Notes: generated by a model not told the origin, from the letters alone. A stretch of 15,874 nt of DNA from JAOZHU01 sp964632845 (GCA_964632845.1 CAZWDU010000025.1:1-15874); one strand, 5' to 3'; shown: positions 1 to 7,293, counted from the first letter of the stretch. Program-made: numbers and translations.

Positions 1-106
1 ACATGTATACTGCTGCAACTGCTACTACAGCGACAGCAACTATTGTTATTGCGACCGCTGCTAAGAGTTTCGTGCTAAATTTGCCTGTTTTTGTTTTGGA
101 AGTCAT
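1..106 (-). CDS. Membrane-anchored/exported protein, N-terminal fragment
   Basis: Only the first 35 codons are inside the window; the gene continues past the left edge. It starts with ATG at 104-106, preceded by an AAGGG ribosome-binding site about seven bases upstream. The visible protein has a short basic, polar head (MTSKTKTGKFSTK) followed by one long Ala/Val/Ile helix ending in AAVYM. This is a signal peptide or membrane anchor. The same layout, including the AAVY ending, occurs at the N-terminus of the double sulfite-oxidase-fold protein at 1392-2336, so this may be a paralogue of it. That link is inference, since the mature domain is not visible. A TATA-containing palindrome lies just upstream. 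Confidence 0.7.
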   Translation of the reverse strand, partial: MTSKTKTGKFSTKLLAAVAITIVAVAVVAVAAVYM

Positions 107-133
107 TTGATTTCCCTTAATGCACAAAAATTA

Positions 134-157
134 CGATATTACTATATAATAATATCG
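134..157 (-). promoter_or_regulatory. TATA promoter embedded in a perfect inverted repeat
   Basis: The arms CGATATTA (134-141) and TAATATCG (150-157) are perfect inverted repeats around an 8-base spacer that carries the TATATA core. The core lies about 40 bases before the ATG at 106, so transcription would begin some 15 bases before that start. A dyad placed over the TATA box is what a repressor operator in an archaeal promoter looks like. The regulator is unknown. Confidence 0.55.
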
Positions 158-206
158 GATTTTTAAGAAATAAATCTTCATAAATCTAATCAAAAACAAC
201 AAAGCA

Positions 207-1265
207 TCAGCTATCCATCAAAGTCTTCTTAGCGCCCTCTTTAACGCGGGCTTTCCAGAGGTAAACTGAACACAACGCGGCGAAAGATAAACTCGCAACC
301 AAAACTGCAATCACTGAAAGGTCATAAGGGCTTTTACCTGCCAAATCATTGCGGAAATCCGTCTCCAACGTGAAACTATTATCTGGGTCTTGCAGGAACT
401 GGCTTGCGTTAAGAACGTAAGTTTGCACAGTCACTGTTCCATTAACAATATCAAAAGTCAGGATTCTTGCACTAGCAGCCCCAGTTTGTTCGTAAGTATC
501 TTGTTGATTAAAAAGCAACTCGTCACGGTTACCTACGCATGTCCTGTTACCAGAAGTCGGATAATAATGCCCACTTAAAGTCAGGAACACGTTAGCATGG
601 GTATCTAGGACGCTGTTTTTGAAGTTGGTTGCCCACGAATCATATTGGCAATAGCGATTAATGTAAGCATGCATTGCCACGATAACATGCGATTGCGAGT
701 TAGAATCCAAAAGGTTGTTAGCCCAAGCTAACACCGTGTCATTCGCATTATACGCAATATTTACTACTATACAAGCCCAACCTGCAACGTCAAAGCGAAC
801 CGCCGTGTTCATGCCGTCGAACGCGTCGCTTACCCAATACGGCTTTGCCTGCATCATCTGCGGGTTAAACGCTGAAAACTGGTTGCCTATCCAGCATGTC
901 GCGTTGTAGTCGTGGTTTCCCGCGTTCCAGCAGTACGGTACACCGTTGGCGAGAAGTATGCTCATTGATTGGTTCGCGCTTGCCCATTGAGTACGGTTCC
1001 CTTCTTGGTTAACGAGGTCGCCTGTGTGAACAACCATTTTCACGTTATAGGTGTCTTTGTTGTCCACTATCCAGCGGCACAGGTCACCGTAATATTCTGG
1101 ATGACTCTCGGAAAGGTACTGTGTGTCGGTAATCCAAATTATCGAAAAGCTAGAAGGGGAATCCGCTGAGGCAACGCAGGGTTGAGTGCCGGCTGTAATT
1201 AGCAGGGCAACTGCAAGGGTTATTAGTGTCAAAGTGTGGGCGTATATTGCTGCTTGTTTTTTCAC
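207..1265 (-). CDS. Exported, membrane-anchored calcineurin-like metallophosphoesterase
   Basis: This is a predicted two-metal phosphoesterase acting outside the cell membrane. In the 352-residue protein, an N-terminal hydrophobic segment (residues 10-26) acts as signal or anchor. The phosphoesterase motifs follow in order: D-x-Q at 47-49 (replacing the usual D-x-H), GD at 82-83, GNHD at 116-119, a metal His at 199 and GH at 232-233, where the family's final His is replaced by Tyr. A second helix near the C-terminus (about 318-336), followed by a basic tail, would anchor it. Several N-x-S/T sequons fit surface glycosylation. I chose the GTG at 1263-1265 because an AAGGGA ribosome-binding site precedes it and the signal peptide starts directly after. 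The in-frame TTG at 1364 would add 33 residues and put the TATA element inside the gene. The substrate is unknown. Confidence 0.85.
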   Translation of the reverse strand: MKKQAAIYAHTLTLITLAVALLITAGTQPCVASADSPSSFSIIWITDTQYLSESHPEYYGDLCRWIVDNKDTYNVKMVVHTGDLVNQEGNRTQWASANQSMSILLANGVPYCWNAGNHDYNATCWIGNQFSAFNPQMMQAKPYWVSDAFDGMNTAVRFDVAGWACIVVNIAYNANDTVLAWANNLLDSNSQSHVIVAMHAYINRYCQYDSWATNFKNSVLDTHANVFLTLSGHYYPTSGNRTCVGNRDELLFNQQDTYEQTGAASARILTFDIVNGTVTVQTYVLNASQFLQDPDNSFTLETDFRNDLAGKSPYDLSVIAVLVASLSFAALCSVYLWKARVKEGAKKTLMDS

Positions 1266-1309
1266 GGTTTTCCCTTCTTTTCCATGCGAAGCCTTTTTCG
1301 CGGTGTGAA

Positions 1310-1319
1310 AATTTAAATA
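1310..1319. promoter_or_regulatory. TATA-like element in the divergent intergenic region
   Basis: AATTTAAATA lies about 50 bases upstream of the GTG start of the phosphoesterase. Transcription would begin near 1288 and leave a leader of about 25 bases that includes the ribosome-binding site. The element is nearly symmetrical. For the plus-strand gene at 1392, the ATTAAATC near 1340 is better spaced. Confidence 0.4.
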
Positions 1320-1391
1320 AAACTGCGCTGATGTGACTATTAAATCATATCGGTTCAAAGCCAACAGTTACAATATGGTGATATTCAAGAA

Positions 1392-2336
1392 ATGCCAAAC
1401 ACGAAAAAAAGAAACGCAATCCTCGCAGTAGCCACAACCGTAATAGTTGTTTTGGCAGCAGCCGCAGCAGTCTACCTCATGCAAACAACACCGAACAACC
1501 CACAGACAAGCACAAAGCAACTGCCCGAGGGAGAACCAGCCCAGTGGCAAATCAAAATCACAGGCGACCTAAGCGAGGAGCAAACTTGGACGCTGAACGA
1601 AATAGTCACAATGCCCCTAACCGACGTCATAGTGAAAAGTGAAAACGCAACGTACCGCGGCGTCACACTTATCGAATTCTGCAACCTAACAGACATAGCT
1701 TGGGACGTAGGACCACTAAACATCATCAGCGAAAACGGGCAATCCGCAACACTAAACATTTTCCAAGCATGGAACAGCACCCACTACCCATACAACTACG
1801 ACTATAACGTAATGGTATTGGCTTTCATAAAAGACGGACAATGGCTGACTAACACTACAGGCGGACCAGTCAAATTAATAGCCCCATATTTTGCCGACAA
1901 TTACCAAATTGAACAAGTAACAGAAATCCACAGTGAACCATGGACTGTCGCCATAACAGGTAACGTGGCAAACCCACTGACAATCACAGGGGAAAACCTA
2001 ACAGCGTTTCAACCAAAAACAGTACACGCCGAGTTTAGACCAGGAGGAGAAGCCAACAGAACCTCAGACTGGACAGGCATACCCATTTTAGATGTTCTCG
2101 AAGCCGCAAAAATATCAGATACTGCTGAAAAAGTCAGCATTATCGGAATCGACGGCTACACGAAAAACTTCACACTAGACCAAGTCAGAGACGGGCAAAT
2201 GATGATTGGCTACCAAGAAAACGGACAGCCCTTACCAACAAGTCAAGGCGGACCATTCAGGCTTTTTGCTCCAACCGACGAGTACAAATGGGGGCAAAAC
2301 TGGATAAAGTTCGTTACAGAAATAAAGATAACCTAA
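1392..2336 (+). CDS. Exported protein with two tandem sulfite-oxidase-fold (molybdopterin-binding-like) domains
   Basis: This 314-residue protein has a basic head, a hydrophobic segment (about residues 8-30) and a polar linker, so it is secreted or lipid-side anchored. The rest is two copies of one domain, about 51-180 and 184-314. Each opens with W-x-(I/V)-x-ITG, has a (Y/W)-x-G(V/I) turn, then GGP(V/F)(K/R)L followed by an aromatic-rich segment and a closing TEI. The second copy matches the oxidoreductase molybdopterin-binding (sulfite oxidase/YedY) fold best. The position of the molybdenum-ligating Cys holds EFRPGG, and the only Cys in the protein is C97, in domain 1. Normal molybdenum chemistry is therefore doubtful, even though molybdenum-cofactor genes follow. 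Seven N-x-S/T sequons fit an extracellular location. GGTGAT nine bases upstream supports the ATG start. Confidence 0.8.
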   Translation: MPNTKKRNAILAVATTVIVVLAAAAAVYLMQTTPNNPQTSTKQLPEGEPAQWQIKITGDLSEEQTWTLNEIVTMPLTDVIVKSENATYRGVTLIEFCNLTDIAWDVGPLNIISENGQSATLNIFQAWNSTHYPYNYDYNVMVLAFIKDGQWLTNTTGGPVKLIAPYFADNYQIEQVTEIHSEPWTVAITGNVANPLTITGENLTAFQPKTVHAEFRPGGEANRTSDWTGIPILDVLEAAKISDTAEKVSIIGIDGYTKNFTLDQVRDGQMMIGYQENGQPLPTSQGGPFRLFAPTDEYKWGQNWIKFVTEIKIT

Positions 2337-2367
2337 ATTACGTGCTGAACACACGCGTTTCTTGAGG

Positions 2368-2506
2368 CTATTGGTCTACCAGAAGGACAGCGAAGCATTA
2401 ACGCCTCTTTCGTCAGGAAGCAAAGACCCCAGTTCGACTAATCACAGACGTTGACCACTACGCGCAGAGGTGGGTCCGAGGCGTGTCAGCAATCGAAGTC
2501 AGCTAA
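2368..2506 (+). pseudogene. Frameshifted C-terminal remnant of a sulfite-oxidase-fold domain
   Basis: In frame from 2368 the DNA reads LLVYQKDSEALTPLSSG, matching the YQENGQPLP-type segment late in domain 2 of the preceding gene. At the C-run 2427-2430 the match moves by one base: the second frame then reads PVRLITDVDHYAQRWV and goes on to SAIEVS and a stop at 2504-2506. This reproduces the family's GGP(V/F)RL motif, its aromatic segment and its terminal EI element with correct spacing. Nothing in the rest of the domain is preserved upstream. This is what remains of a second copy of the 1392-2336 family. The frameshift could alternatively be a sequencing error, but the missing N-terminus could not be. 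Confidence 0.65.
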
Positions 2507-2511
2507 GAAAG

Positions 2512-3282
2512 TTACTGCTTTGTTAACTCGATTTTAAGCTTACTTATGTCTGGGATGCCTTCAAGGGAGGAAACCATACCCTCCAACATACAACTGATGA
2601 TCTGCTGGGGAAACTCCTTCAGAGGAATTCGAGTGCCGTTAACTTCAAGGGTGACAGCGACTATTTTTGTTAAAGCGCAACCTTTGGCTTTAGCATCGCC
2701 TTTGACCAGTGCTTTTGCCATTTCATAGCAGAATTCGAAGCCGCATTCACCACAGTGAGGTAAACCTGGAAGTTTAGCGAAGGCTTTTTGTTCAACGACG
2801 TCGGCAAGTTCCTTCGCCTGATTTAGGCTACTTAGCAGTGGAATCTGCAGTTTCGCGGCTTTCGCAGTTTCGGTTTTTGACTCCAAAATTGGTCCTGAAA
2901 TGGCGGTGGCTAGACCGTCAGAGAAGCTGACGGCTTCTTCAGCGGTTTTGGCAGCGATTATTTTTGGCAGCGTTTTTTCTGATTCGAAGCCTTCCAGCAA
3001 CACGTAGTCTAAGCCTTGAAGGTAAGGCAAAATAGTCGTTAGCGTGAGGCGTTTTCTGAGGAAAATCACGGTTTCATCGCGGGGAACAGCTACAACAGTT
3101 TCCGCGCCTGCCTCGGAGTACTTGTCTGTTTCCGTGTCAGGCGTGTCCAAAGTGGGGATACGCACCATTTCTTTTATGGTTCCTACGCGGTATCCGCGGT
3201 TTTTGAGTTGGCGAACTAAGTTTTCGATTATGGTGGTTTTTCCAGAATGTTTCCCGCCGACTACTGCCATGCACTTGGGCAT
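2512..3282 (-). CDS. mobB: MobB-type P-loop GTPase fused to a four-cysteine Fe-S domain
   Basis: MobB assists attachment of a nucleotide to molybdopterin. The N-terminal domain (about residues 1-165) carries the Walker A motif GGKHSGKT (9-16), the MobB-typical DKYSEAGA (53-60) and LLEGFE (95-100), the family's acidic Walker-B-like element. A C-terminal domain not found in the bacterial protein follows: Cys177, 180, 185 and 202 in the spacing C-x2-C-x4-C-x16-C, with the CGECGFEFC pattern of small [4Fe-4S] domains, then about 50 residues of strand-helix sequence. The total of 256 residues compares with about 170 for bacterial MobB. The ATG start has AGGTG about ten bases upstream. A second MobB lies divergently 144 bases away. 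The extra domain could couple cofactor maturation to redox or Fe-S state; that is inference. Confidence 0.85.
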   Translation of the reverse strand: MPKCMAVVGGKHSGKTTIIENLVRQLKNRGYRVGTIKEMVRIPTLDTPDTETDKYSEAGAETVVAVPRDETVIFLRKRLTLTTILPYLQGLDYVLLEGFESEKTLPKIIAAKTAEEAVSFSDGLATAISGPILESKTETAKAAKLQIPLLSSLNQAKELADVVEQKAFAKLPGLPHCGECGFEFCYEMAKALVKGDAKAKGCALTKIVAVTLEVNGTRIPLKEFPQQIISCMLEGMVSSLEGIPDISKLKIELTKQ

Positions 3283-3426
3283 ATATTTGCACCTGACTGT
3301 AAAGATGAGGGAACTGGATAATATGGGTTGAGTTTAACTACAGAGAATTCCATGTGAAAGCTTGAAGGGGAATCGTGGTGTTTATTAGAGCCTGATTCAA
3401 CTGGTTTCTTCTCGAGGCGGAATTGA

Positions 3427-4011
3427 TTGGTTTTAGTTATCGCCGCGGTGGGCACAAGTGGCTCAGGCAAAACAACCACGCTGGAATACTTGGTTCAGCA
3501 TCTCTCCGCTGAAGGCTACAAAATCGGCTCAATAAAACACGTTCATCATAAAGGTTTCACGATGGATAAGGAAGGCACCAACACGTGGAGATACGCCAAA
3601 GCAGGGTCAAAGGTTATAGTTGCCATATCGCCTGAGGAAATTGCTATACTAAAGAAAACCGATGCCGCGCTGAACGATTTAGGCAACATAATTGCGCTGT
3701 TGGAGCATGAACCACTGGACATCGTCTTCATTGAGGGCTTCCACAGCCTAATAGCTAAAAGAACCGATATCCCGAAGATAATCACGGCTAAAGACGAAGC
3801 TAACCTTAAACGAACGTTGGAGGGAACAGTCGAGCCGGTTCTTGCGGTTACAGGAGTAATTTCCCAGAACAAACCTGCAATAGCTGACTTGAAAATACCG
3901 ATAATAAACATAGCCACAGAAGGAGAACAGCTCCTGCAACTCGTAAAAAAATGCTTGAAAGACAAGCCTACTAGTTCTAAGCGGGTTCCCACCGGAAAAA
4001 CGGCTGATTAA
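3427..4011 (+). CDS. mobB: Molybdopterin-guanine dinucleotide biosynthesis adaptor protein MobB (short form)
   Basis: This 194-residue protein is of normal MobB length. It has Walker A GTSGSGKT (9-16), a histidine cluster HVHH (38-41) where family members have conserved His, the AKAG element (57-60), and FIEGFHS as the acidic phosphate-binding motif. It is a GTP-binding helper of MobA in converting molybdopterin to the dinucleotide cofactor. The start is TTG, directly after an in-frame TGA, with GAGGCGG just upstream as ribosome-binding site; no earlier start is possible. It sits 11 bases ahead of mobA on the same strand, so the two are probably co-transcribed. Having two MobB proteins (this and 2512-3282) in one locus suggests they serve different partners or different forms of the cofactor. 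Confidence 0.9.
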   Translation: MVLVIAAVGTSGSGKTTTLEYLVQHLSAEGYKIGSIKHVHHKGFTMDKEGTNTWRYAKAGSKVIVAISPEEIAILKKTDAALNDLGNIIALLEHEPLDIVFIEGFHSLIAKRTDIPKIITAKDEANLKRTLEGTVEPVLAVTGVISQNKPAIADLKIPIINIATEGEQLLQLVKKCLKDKPTSSKRVPTGKTAD

Positions 4012-4022
4012 GGTAAGCTGCT

Positions 4023-5108
4023 ATGACGAAACGGGCTGCGCTTGTCCTTGCGGGAGGAAAAGCCCGCCGATTCCAAAGTAAACAAGAAGAATGGCAAGAC
4101 AAGGCGCTGGCTCAGCTTTCAGGAAAACCCTTACTAATTCACGTTGTCGAGAACGTCGCGGCGGTTGTGGATGAAGTTGTAGTGTGCGTCAGCGACGAAA
4201 CGCGAAAAACAAACTATGCCGAAGCCTTAGAGAAGTGCAACGTGAGCGAAGTCAAGTTTGTTGTTGACGAAAAAATCAGTCGCGTAAACGGTCCTACTGT
4301 AGCCATAATGACGGGACTAAAAGCAACTCAAGCGGATTGCGGTGTAACGATTCCGTGCGACATGCCCTTCATTAAACCCGAAATCATCAACTACTTGTTT
4401 GATGTTACTGAGGGGGCGCAGGTGGCTGTGCCGATGTGGCCAAACGGCAGGCTGGAAACGCTTGTTATGGTTCTTGAAAGAGACAGCGCCACAGAAATCA
4501 CGGAAACACTTTGCCGTTTAAGACGCCCACGCTCCGACGACATCATAAGAGGCGCCTCAAAAGTTCTCTTCGTTTCGCCCATTGAGAAACTGAGGACGCT
4601 TGACCCTGAATTGAAGAGCTTCGTGAACATCAACCGCCCCGAAGACCTAGGCAAGCAACGCACTCAACCAGCACGCGGCAACGTCAATGAGAACTTCAAA
4701 GCAGAATTAGGTGCCCTAGTGGCGCCAGAACTACGGCGGCTCCGAGAAGCCGCAGCACTATGCCACGAACACAAATTCGCAGAAGCCTCAACCGCTTTTT
4801 CAGCTTGCGCAGCAGAATTAAAAAAACAAAATTCGCCTTTCTGGGCAGGTGTCAGCCGCGAAAAAGAAGGCGAAACCCTGCTGGCGTGGTCGCAACTTCA
4901 AAAAGAACCTGAAAGCCCTGCGGAACTGGACTTTAAGAGCAAAGACGCCTTTCTGGCTGCCGCAGAAGACTACAGAATAGAAGCAGAAATGCACTTGAAA
5001 AACAGATGCAGGTTCCTTGCAGAACGAGCATGGGCTGACAAAGCATGGTGCGAATCATGGGTCATGGGCAAGGCAGGGCACAGCGACAGGTACCCGCCAA
5101 AATACTAA
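4023..5108 (+). CDS. mobA: MobA-type molybdenum cofactor nucleotidyltransferase with extra helical C-terminal domain
   Basis: MobA transfers GMP (relatives transfer CMP) from the NTP to molybdopterin. The first 210 residues are a complete MobA domain: the nucleotide-binding loop LAGGKARRF (9-17), a metal-binding Asp in PCDMPF (111-116) and the closing NINRPEDL (202-209). The usual LAGG-x-S-x-RMG signature is altered, with KARRF in place of SxRMG. Residues about 222-361 are an additional 140-residue, Ala- and charge-rich, alpha-helical region with repeated aromatic and Cys residues. It resembles a helical-repeat or MIT-like bundle and is not part of standard MobA, which has about 195 residues. 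It could recruit a client enzyme or MobB. The gene follows mobB by 11 bases and ends 4 bases from the convergent moeA stop. Confidence 0.87.
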   Translation: MTKRAALVLAGGKARRFQSKQEEWQDKALAQLSGKPLLIHVVENVAAVVDEVVVCVSDETRKTNYAEALEKCNVSEVKFVVDEKISRVNGPTVAIMTGLKATQADCGVTIPCDMPFIKPEIINYLFDVTEGAQVAVPMWPNGRLETLVMVLERDSATEITETLCRLRRPRSDDIIRGASKVLFVSPIEKLRTLDPELKSFVNINRPEDLGKQRTQPARGNVNENFKAELGALVAPELRRLREAAALCHEHKFAEASTAFSACAAELKKQNSPFWAGVSREKEGETLLAWSQLQKEPESPAELDFKSKDAFLAAAEDYRIEAEMHLKNRCRFLAERAWADKAWCESWVMGKAGHSDRYPPKY

Positions 5109-5112
5109 CTGG

Positions 5113-6384
5113 CTATTGGGAAACCTGCGCCATTTCTAGTTTATTGAACAGGAAAACCGTGACTTCCTCGCCTTCAGCCACTTGCGCATGAGGAGGAAGC
5201 AAAGCGTAGCCATTGGATTTCACAATGGTAGTTAACGCGCTTGAACCACCTTCTGCGGGCTCCACTACAAATTTCCCGTCAACCCGCCTTACGCGAACCA
5301 GCAAGAACCTGAATTGTGAACCCGTTTCCACTGCACAGTGGAGCACGGCAGTTATTCGCGGAAGCGCAATGTCTCCGCTTAAGCCACAGTAAACGCTAAT
5401 CAACGGTGCAACGAAGAGGTAGAAACCAGCGATGCATGAGCCTATGTGCCCAGGAAGCATGATAACAGGCTTACCGTTGACTAAGCCGAAGCCTGAAATG
5501 GCTCCGGGTCTCAGCAGAACGCCCTGCACTACCACTCCGGGTTTCCCAAGCGCGTTGATGGCGTCTGGCACGAAGTCTTTCACGCCCACTGAGGAGCCAC
5601 CGATGGTGACAACTACGTCTGAGCTTGCTAAGGCTTTGCGGATTTTTTCTGTGACTTTGCCTAAGGCGTCGGGCATTATTCCCTGCAGCTCTGGTTCAGC
5701 ACCTAATTCTGAAAGTAAACCTGCAACCACAAGTGCGTAGTTGTTTGCTATTACCTTAGGGTCTTTCTGGGATTGGTTGATGAGTTCATCTCCGCCAGAA
5801 ATAATCGAGACAACGGGTCTCTTGAAGACTTCCGCACTGGTCATTCGGACTGAAGCCAAAAGTCCGATGTCCTGAGGTCTAAGCAGTTGACCTTTCTTGA
5901 GGAGTAAGGCGTCTTTTTTCACGTCGTCACCCAGTGGAATCACGCCTTCGCCTGCTTTGATTTTCCTGACGACTTCGATTGTGCCTTCGCGTAGACGGGT
6001 TTCTTCAACTTTAACTGTTGCTGATGCACCTCTGGGGATGGGAGCACCGCATGCAACGTAGATTGCTTCTCCGCGGTGGATGTGTGCTGTGGTTGGGTAG
6101 TCTGCTGGAAACAGTTTGCCAACTATTTTGAACGTGGCGGGTTTTGTGGTTGACGCCGTGCTGGTTTCTTCGGGGTTGACTGCGTAGCCGTCTATAAAGG
6201 TCTTATCGTAACTGGGAATATCCAAGTCTGAAAACACGTCTTCAGCTAAGACTCTTCCGAGACAGTTTTCAAGCGGCACGGTTTCTTTCTGCAGAGTTGT
6301 TTTGCGAACGGTGTTAAGCAGCAAGTCCTGTGCTTCTTTCGGGTTAGCCCTCTTGAGCAGCCTTCGAATGTCGGGTCTGTCCAT
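5113..6384 (-). CDS. moeA: Molybdopterin molybdenumtransferase MoeA
   Basis: MoeA inserts molybdate (or tungstate) into adenylated molybdopterin. At 423 residues it has family length. Motifs in order are SYDKTFIDGYAV (58-69, with the catalytic Asp65 of the DGYA element), SGGDELI (196-202), GGSSVGVKDFV (262-272, Asp270 matching the second essential Asp of E. coli MoeA), and GFGLVNGKPVIMLPGH (298-313). Two positions are unusual: the common S-A-M-DGYA reads T-F-I-DGYA, and LPGNP reads LPGHI. The ATG is preceded by GGTGA seven bases upstream. It lies 46 bases after fdhD on the same strand and is probably in the same transcript. The C-terminal domain IV is complete, with no fused substrate-binding domain. 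Confidence 0.93.
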   Translation of the reverse strand: MDRPDIRRLLKRANPKEAQDLLLNTVRKTTLQKETVPLENCLGRVLAEDVFSDLDIPSYDKTFIDGYAVNPEETSTASTTKPATFKIVGKLFPADYPTTAHIHRGEAIYVACGAPIPRGASATVKVEETRLREGTIEVVRKIKAGEGVIPLGDDVKKDALLLKKGQLLRPQDIGLLASVRMTSAEVFKRPVVSIISGGDELINQSQKDPKVIANNYALVVAGLLSELGAEPELQGIMPDALGKVTEKIRKALASSDVVVTIGGSSVGVKDFVPDAINALGKPGVVVQGVLLRPGAISGFGLVNGKPVIMLPGHIGSCIAGFYLFVAPLISVYCGLSGDIALPRITAVLHCAVETGSQFRFLLVRVRRVDGKFVVEPAEGGSSALTTIVKSNGYALLPPHAQVAEGEEVTVFLFNKLEMAQVSQ

Positions 6385-6430
6385 TCAGAATTCACCACGG
6401 TAACTTGTGCAAGTAAGGTTAAATGTCTTT

Positions 6431-7216
6431 TTAGATGATTATTCTTTCGGCTCCCGTGTAGATGTTCATGCGTTTCTCCCGCACAAACCCAACCAAAGCA
6501 ATATTCGCCGTTTTAGCTGCAGTGATGCCGGAAGAAAGCACCGCCGCAACAGAGGCAAAGATGGGCAAGCCGACTTTTGCTGCTTTAAAAATCAGGTCGC
6601 TTGGCACGCGTCCAGTTATAGCCAAGAAGCAGGAGCCGAAGTCAACTTTGTTCAACGCTGCCATTCCTATTACTTTGTCAACTGTATTGTGTCTACTAAC
6701 ATCTTCAGCAAACGCAACTATCGCGCCGTCTGCTGTGTAGATTGCGGAGCCGTGAAGAGCACCTGTCTTTTTGAAACCTGTGGCGCGGTTATTCATATCG
6801 TTGATGCAGGCGTGGATTACTTGGGCTTTCACGGTTAGTTTTGATTCAACTGTGGGGATTTTCTCTTTGTGCGGGTAAGGTGATGTGCTTGCGTTAATTA
6901 AAGAACCGCTCCGTGCATGGCGGCGTGAAACGTTTAGGCGCTCTTCCATATTGACATCTGCTTTAAGCTTGACGTGACAGGTGTATTCGCTTTCTTTCAG
7001 TGTTAACTCTTCGATTTCCTCAACTGATTTCAGTATGTCTTTAGAAAGCAAGTACCCCATCGCCAACTCCTTCAACTGCATTGGTGAACACCAAATCACA
7101 AAGGCGTGATTGGCATCTACAAATATTTGAAAAGGCACCTCCTCAGCAACGTAATCTATGGCTTTCTGAGTTTTACCAGTTAAGAGGTCAAGCTTTACTA
7201 CGTCGACTTGACGCAT
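6431..7216 (-). CDS. fdhD: FdhD-type formate dehydrogenase accessory sulfurtransferase, CxxC missing
   Basis: FdhD hands sulfur from a cysteine desulfurase to the bis-dinucleotide molybdenum or tungsten cofactor of formate dehydrogenase. The FdhD signatures are clear: SPMQLKELAMGYLLS (44-58), GALHGSAIY (152-160), EDVSRHNTVDKVIG (171-184), TGRVPSDLIFKA (201-212) and the closing RMNIYTGAERI. The CxxC motif that carries sulfur in E. coli FdhD would fall at about 101-109, but the sequence there is ARSGSLINA with no Cys. The protein still has Cys at 43, 80, 137 and 196. I prefer the ATG at 7214-7216 to the GTG nine bases upstream, because that GTG is part of the GGTGA ribosome-binding site. No formate dehydrogenase gene lies in the window. 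Confidence 0.9.
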   Translation of the reverse strand: MRQVDVVKLDLLTGKTQKAIDYVAEEVPFQIFVDANHAFVIWCSPMQLKELAMGYLLSKDILKSVEEIEELTLKESEYTCHVKLKADVNMEERLNVSRRHARSGSLINASTSPYPHKEKIPTVESKLTVKAQVIHACINDMNNRATGFKKTGALHGSAIYTADGAIVAFAEDVSRHNTVDKVIGMAALNKVDFGSCFLAITGRVPSDLIFKAAKVGLPIFASVAAVLSSGITAAKTANIALVGFVREKRMNIYTGAERIII

Positions 7217-7248
7217 GACATTCACCGCTCACATTTAGTCTGAACGGG

Positions 7249-7257
7249 TTATTTAAA
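7249..7257 (-). promoter_or_regulatory. Probable fdhD promoter (TATA)
   Basis: On the minus strand TTTTAAATAA lies about 25 bases before position 7228, which would leave a leader of about 12 bases holding only the GGTGA ribosome-binding site ahead of ATG 7216. FdhD and moeA could therefore be transcribed without the upstream CitG-like gene. A perfect 12-base palindrome lies about 14 bases further upstream. Confidence 0.5.
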
Positions 7258-7270
7258 AGTGGATTCCAGA

Positions 7271-7282
7271 AAACTCGAGTTT
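7271..7282. repeat. Perfect 12-bp palindrome AAACTCGAGTTT upstream of the fdhD TATA
   Basis: This self-complementary 12-mer lies between the stop of the CitG-like gene and the fdhD TATA element, on the side where archaeal upstream regulators bind. It is a candidate dimer-binding operator. No second copy was seen in the window. Confidence 0.45.
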
Positions 7283-7293
7283 CTATGCCAAAA

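Noticed and set aside
1266..1364. N-terminal extension of the phosphoesterase from a TTG at 1364
   Set aside because: It would put the signal peptide 43 residues inside the protein and the TATA element within the gene; the GTG at 1265 has a proper ribosome-binding site.
3546..3992. 148-codon minus-strand frame opposite the short mobB
   Set aside because: Antisense to a complete MobB; Ser/Ile-rich, no recognisable domain.
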